Assembly (NCBI RefSeq): GCF_000477435.1
Contig: NC_022576.1
Location: forward strand, 2,480,001 to 2,544,000
Length of the DNA: 64,000 nt
Direction of reading: 5' to 3'
Source: Candidatus Symbiobacter mobilis CR
GTDB taxonomy: Bacteria; Pseudomonadota; Gammaproteobacteria; Burkholderiales; Burkholderiaceae_C
Each line of letters starts with the position of its first letter. Positions within the stretch are counted from its first letter, which is position 1. The notes beneath the pieces are model-generated. The model saw only the letters and a list, made by a program, of their open reading frames with translations. It searched no databases and had not been told where the DNA came from. Shown in pieces: positions 61,476 through 64,000 of this stretch. Position numbers and translations under genes: made by a program.

Positions 61476-61727
61476 CTACGAGCCTTCCGCCTCGTTGCGG
61501 TGTGCCTCGCAGCAGTACACGCCCTTGCGCCCAGAAATGGCGCTGGCAGTGGGAATATGCAGATGGCAAAAGGCGCAGGCGACGACATCCGTGGTCGGCT
61601 GTGGTGTGGTCGGCGTTGGTGGGGGGGGCGCCGTTTTTTCCGAGCGGCGCAAGGCTTTATGAAACAGGCCGGGCGCGACGATCCAGAGCACCAGGAACAC
61701 GATCAAAGCAAACCAAAGAATGCGCAT
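61476..61727 (-). CDS. PP0621-family small membrane protein
   Basis: An 83-residue protein with an N-terminal membrane helix (LWFALIVFLVLWIVAPGLF), a Pro/Thr-rich linker (PPPPTPTTPQPTTD), then a mini zinc-binding domain: VVACAFCHLHIPTASAISG, then GVYCCEAHRNE, i.e. CxxC-His and CC-x-x-His ligands. Such proteins regularly precede pilS in Comamonadaceae. The function is unknown. Its stop lies 17 bp before the pilS ATG, so the two are co-transcribed. Confidence 0.85.
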   Translation of the reverse strand: MRILWFALIVFLVLWIVAPGLFHKALRRSEKTAPPPPTPTTPQPTTDVVACAFCHLHIPTASAISGRKGVYCCEAHRNEAEGS

Positions 61728-61851
61728 GGCGGCAAGGGTAGTGGGTTGGAGGCCAGGATGCTAGCAAGGTGGCCGTTTGTCCATTCCGCCCCTCCTACAA
61801 TGGTTCTAGGCCCCGTTCTTTGTTGTCGAGGGCTTTTTTTTCGTCGATCCC

Positions 61852-63198
61852 ATGGCATCCACACTCACCGATAAGCTCTCCCGGCTCGTCAAGGAACTGC
61901 GCGGGCAAACGCGCATCACCGAGGAGAATGTTTCCGACATGCTGCGCGAGGTGCGCATGGCGCTGCTGGAGGCAGACGTGGCGTTGCCCGTCGTGCGCGA
62001 ATTTCTGGCCCGCGTCAAAGACAAGGCATTGGGGCAGGAGGTGCTGGGTTCGCTCACTCCCGGTCAGGCGCTGGTGGGGGTGGTACACAAGGAACTGGCC
62101 GCTGTGATGGGCGAGGGCGTAGCCGATCTCAACCTGGCCACCCAGCCCCCGGCGGTGATTCTGATGGCAGGGTTGCAAGGCTCGGGCAAGACGACGACCG
62201 TGGCCAAGCTCGCACGGCATTTGCTCGAAAAACGGCGCAAGAAGGTGTTGACCGTCTCTGCCGACGTGTACCGCCCCGCCGCCATCGAACAGTTGCGCAC
62301 CGTCACCGCCCAGGCCCAGGCTGAATGGTTCCCCAGCACGCCGGAGCAACAGCCGATCGACATCGCCCGCGCCGCGCTGGAATACGCTCGCCGCAGCCTT
62401 GCCGACGTACTGATCGTCGATACCGCCGGGCGCTTGGCCATCGACGAAGCGCTGATGCGCGAAATCGCTGCCCTGCACGCCGTATTGCAACCGGTGGAAA
62501 CCCTGTTCGTCGTCGATGCGATGCAAGGGCAGGACGCCATCCACACTGCCAAGGCGTTCAGGGAAGCCCTGCCCTTGACGGGCATCGTGCTGACCAAGAC
62601 CGACGGCGATTCGCGCGGGGGTGCGGCGCTTTCTGTACGCCACGTCACCGGCGCGCCGATCAAGTTCGCGGGAACCAGCGAGAAGATCGACGGGTTGGAA
62701 GTCTTCGACGCAGAGCGCCACGCCGGGCGCGTTCTGGGAATGGGCGACATCGTTGCGCTCGTCGAGCAGGTGTCTTCGGGCATCGACGTCGCAGCCGCGC
62801 AGAAATTGGTCACCAAGGTCAAGGGGGGCGGGCAGTTCGACCTCAACGACTTTCTGGAACAACTCTTGCAGATGCAAAAGATGGGCGGCCTATCCAGCCT
62901 GATGGACAAGCTGCCCACTGCATTGGCGCAGAAAGTGGAAGGCGCCAACATGGCGCACGTGGAGAAGGGCGTGCGCCGCAAGATCGGCATCATCCATAGC
63001 ATGACGCCGAAGGAGCGCAGCCAGCCCGAGCTGATCAAGGCCCACCGCAAGCGGCGCATCGCCGCAGGGGCTGGCGTGCAGGTGCATGAGGTCAACCGCA
63101 TGCTCAAGGAATTTGAGCAAGTGCAGACCATGATGAAGAAGATGAAGGGCGTGGGAATGGCCCAGTGGATGCGCAGCCTGGGGAATATGCGACGGTGA
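61852..63198 (+). CDS. ffh: Signal recognition particle protein Ffh
   Basis: A 448-residue SRP54 GTPase: N domain (SRLVKELRGQTRITEENVSDMLREVRMALLEADV), G domain with P-loop GLQGSGKTTT, DTAGR, TKTDGDSRGG and the SRP insertion, and a C-terminal Met-rich M domain (LLQMQKMGG...MTPKERSQPELI...KRRIAAGAGVQVHEVNRMLKEF...MMKKMKG) that binds 4.5S RNA and signal sequences. It targets membrane proteins co-translationally. It is divergent from the PP0621-like gene. Confidence 0.97.
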   Translation: MASTLTDKLSRLVKELRGQTRITEENVSDMLREVRMALLEADVALPVVREFLARVKDKALGQEVLGSLTPGQALVGVVHKELAAVMGEGVADLNLATQPPAVILMAGLQGSGKTTTVAKLARHLLEKRRKKVLTVSADVYRPAAIEQLRTVTAQAQAEWFPSTPEQQPIDIARAALEYARRSLADVLIVDTAGRLAIDEALMREIAALHAVLQPVETLFVVDAMQGQDAIHTAKAFREALPLTGIVLTKTDGDSRGGAALSVRHVTGAPIKFAGTSEKIDGLEVFDAERHAGRVLGMGDIVALVEQVSSGIDVAAAQKLVTKVKGGGQFDLNDFLEQLLQMQKMGGLSSLMDKLPTALAQKVEGANMAHVEKGVRRKIGIIHSMTPKERSQPELIKAHRKRRIAAGAGVQVHEVNRMLKEFEQVQTMMKKMKGVGMAQWMRSLGNMRR

Positions 63199-63309
63199 GC
63201 GCAACGAAACCCTAGGGGCGCAGGGAGCGGCGAAGGCAACATCCCGATGTCCTGGTGTTCCGGTGCGCCTACACAAGCTCCACAACACTCGCCAGCATGG
63301 AGGCAGGTC

Positions 63310-64000
63310 ATGGCCAACAAGCAGGGTGGCAAGAAAAAACGCCCCCCACATTCGCAGCAACCCCGCAAATCTTCCCCCGCAGTAGGAGCAGGGCAAGGGC
63401 TGCTTTCCACCGTGTCGGCTGCCGACCTGGCTGCTTCCAACCTGTTGCTGCAACACGGTATCGCGGCACAGGAGCGCGGTGACATCGCCGCAGCGATCCG
63501 CCACTTTCAGGAAAGCCTGGCGCGCAATCCCCGCAACCCCTGGACGTTGTATTCGCTGGGAACGCTCGAAGTCTCCCGCGACCCCCAGGCTGCTTTCACT
63601 TGGTACGACCGCGCCGTGCGGGCCGCCCCGCAAGTCGCCAAGCTCTGGTATGCCCGCGCCAAGGCTCTTGTCAGGCTCCTGCGCCGGGAAGAAGCGAATG
63701 CCGACTTCGACCGCGCTCTGGCTCTCGATCCCCAGTACTTCGAGGCGCTCAACGACAGCGCCGCGCTACTGCTGGAATTGCACCGCCCCAAAGATGCGCT
63801 GGGGCGCTTTGCGCGCATCCTGGCGATGCGCGAAGACCCGGTGGCGCTCTCCAACGTCGCGGTGATCCACTCCGAATCGATCAACGACGACGACCTCGTC
63901 AAGGCCGTGCAATATCTGGAGCGGCTGGTCGCGATAGACCCTGACTACCGCAACGCCATCGGCAGGATGGCATACCAACGGCTGCACATCTGCGACTGGC
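63310..64000 (+). CDS. TPR protein, probably GT41-type (3' end cut by window)
   Basis: 230 codons are visible and the frame is still open at the window end. The ATG at 63310 has GGAGG 6 nt upstream. A Lys/Pro-rich start (NKQGGKKKRPPHSQQPRK) leads to at least three TPR units: LLLQHGIAAQERGDIAAAIRHFQESLARNP, LYSLGTLEVS...AFTWYDRAVRAAP and LWYARAKALVRLLRREEANADFDRALALDP. The last visible residues, AYQRLHICDW, match the segment that joins TPRs to the glycosyltransferase domain in bacterial SPINDLY/OGT-like proteins. If the missing part is GT41, it would add sugars to Ser/Thr of proteins. Confidence 0.75.
   Translation, partial: MANKQGGKKKRPPHSQQPRKSSPAVGAGQGLLSTVSAADLAASNLLLQHGIAAQERGDIAAAIRHFQESLARNPRNPWTLYSLGTLEVSRDPQAAFTWYDRAVRAAPQVAKLWYARAKALVRLLRREEANADFDRALALDPQYFEALNDSAALLLELHRPKDALGRFARILAMREDPVALSNVAVIHSESINDDDLVKAVQYLERLVAIDPDYRNAIGRMAYQRLHICDW

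Overview
The window looks like the chromosome of a motile Gram-negative betaproteobacterium, most likely Burkholderiales/Comamonadaceae. This rests on the housekeeping genes (pilT/pilU, kdsB preceded by a Trm112-like gene, lpxC, pilS with a PP0621-type neighbour, ffh, selD) and on GC-rich codon use in the backbone. A Comamonadaceae symbiont of the 'Candidatus Symbiobacter' type would fit, but that is recollection; the genus cannot be fixed from the sequence alone.

Layout. (1) 0.16-3.7 kb: a low-GC operon of six minus-strand genes that carry no familiar pathway: an acidic YbjN-like protein, a triplicated Cys/His mini-protein, an unknown protein, a papain/C39-like cysteine protease, a methyltransferase and a very short two-lobed aspartic protease. 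(2) 3.9-6.8 kb: a WYL regulator and an autoinhibited-type Fic enzyme. (3) 7.0-18 kb: GC-rich backbone with tRNA-Arg(ACG), livHMG (no livF), pilU-pilT, a Trm112-like gene and kdsB, a truncated gluQ relic, the pseudopilin genes gspGHIJK and lpxC. (4) 18.06-45.45 kb: a genomic island of about 27.4 kb bounded by perfect 20-bp direct repeats; the right copy is the 3' end of tRNA-Leu(TAA). (5) 45.4-47.8 kb: tRNA-Leu(TAA), tRNA-Arg(CCT), selD and an HDOD gene. (6) 47.8-59.7 kb: the flagellar fliF-R operon with divergent fliE. (7) 59.6-64 kb: pilS (no pilR beside it), a PP0621-like gene, ffh and a TPR gene cut by the window end.

The island is the main item. Its left end holds degraded IS3 transposase and serine resolvase pieces. 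Next come an outer-membrane polysaccharide exporter, a two-domain glycosyltransferase, a repeat-containing helical protein with a DUF4214-like mini-gene, two methyltransferases, a FIST sensor protein, two more glycosyltransferases and the inner-membrane KpsE/KpsM/KpsT-type capsule exporter. The right half encodes a 2585-residue secreted protein (DUF4347, PPC-like domains, RTX repeats, then twelve 48-residue FG-GAP/VCBS-like repeats) followed directly by its own type I secretion ABC transporter, HlyD adaptor and TolC channel. I infer an acquired surface-remodelling module that delivers both an exported glycan and a giant Ca-binding protein.

Rearrangement is visible elsewhere: livF, pilR, gspL/gspM and most of gluQ are absent from their usual positions, and a 23-bp REP-like sequence occurs twice in inverted orientation 31 kb apart.
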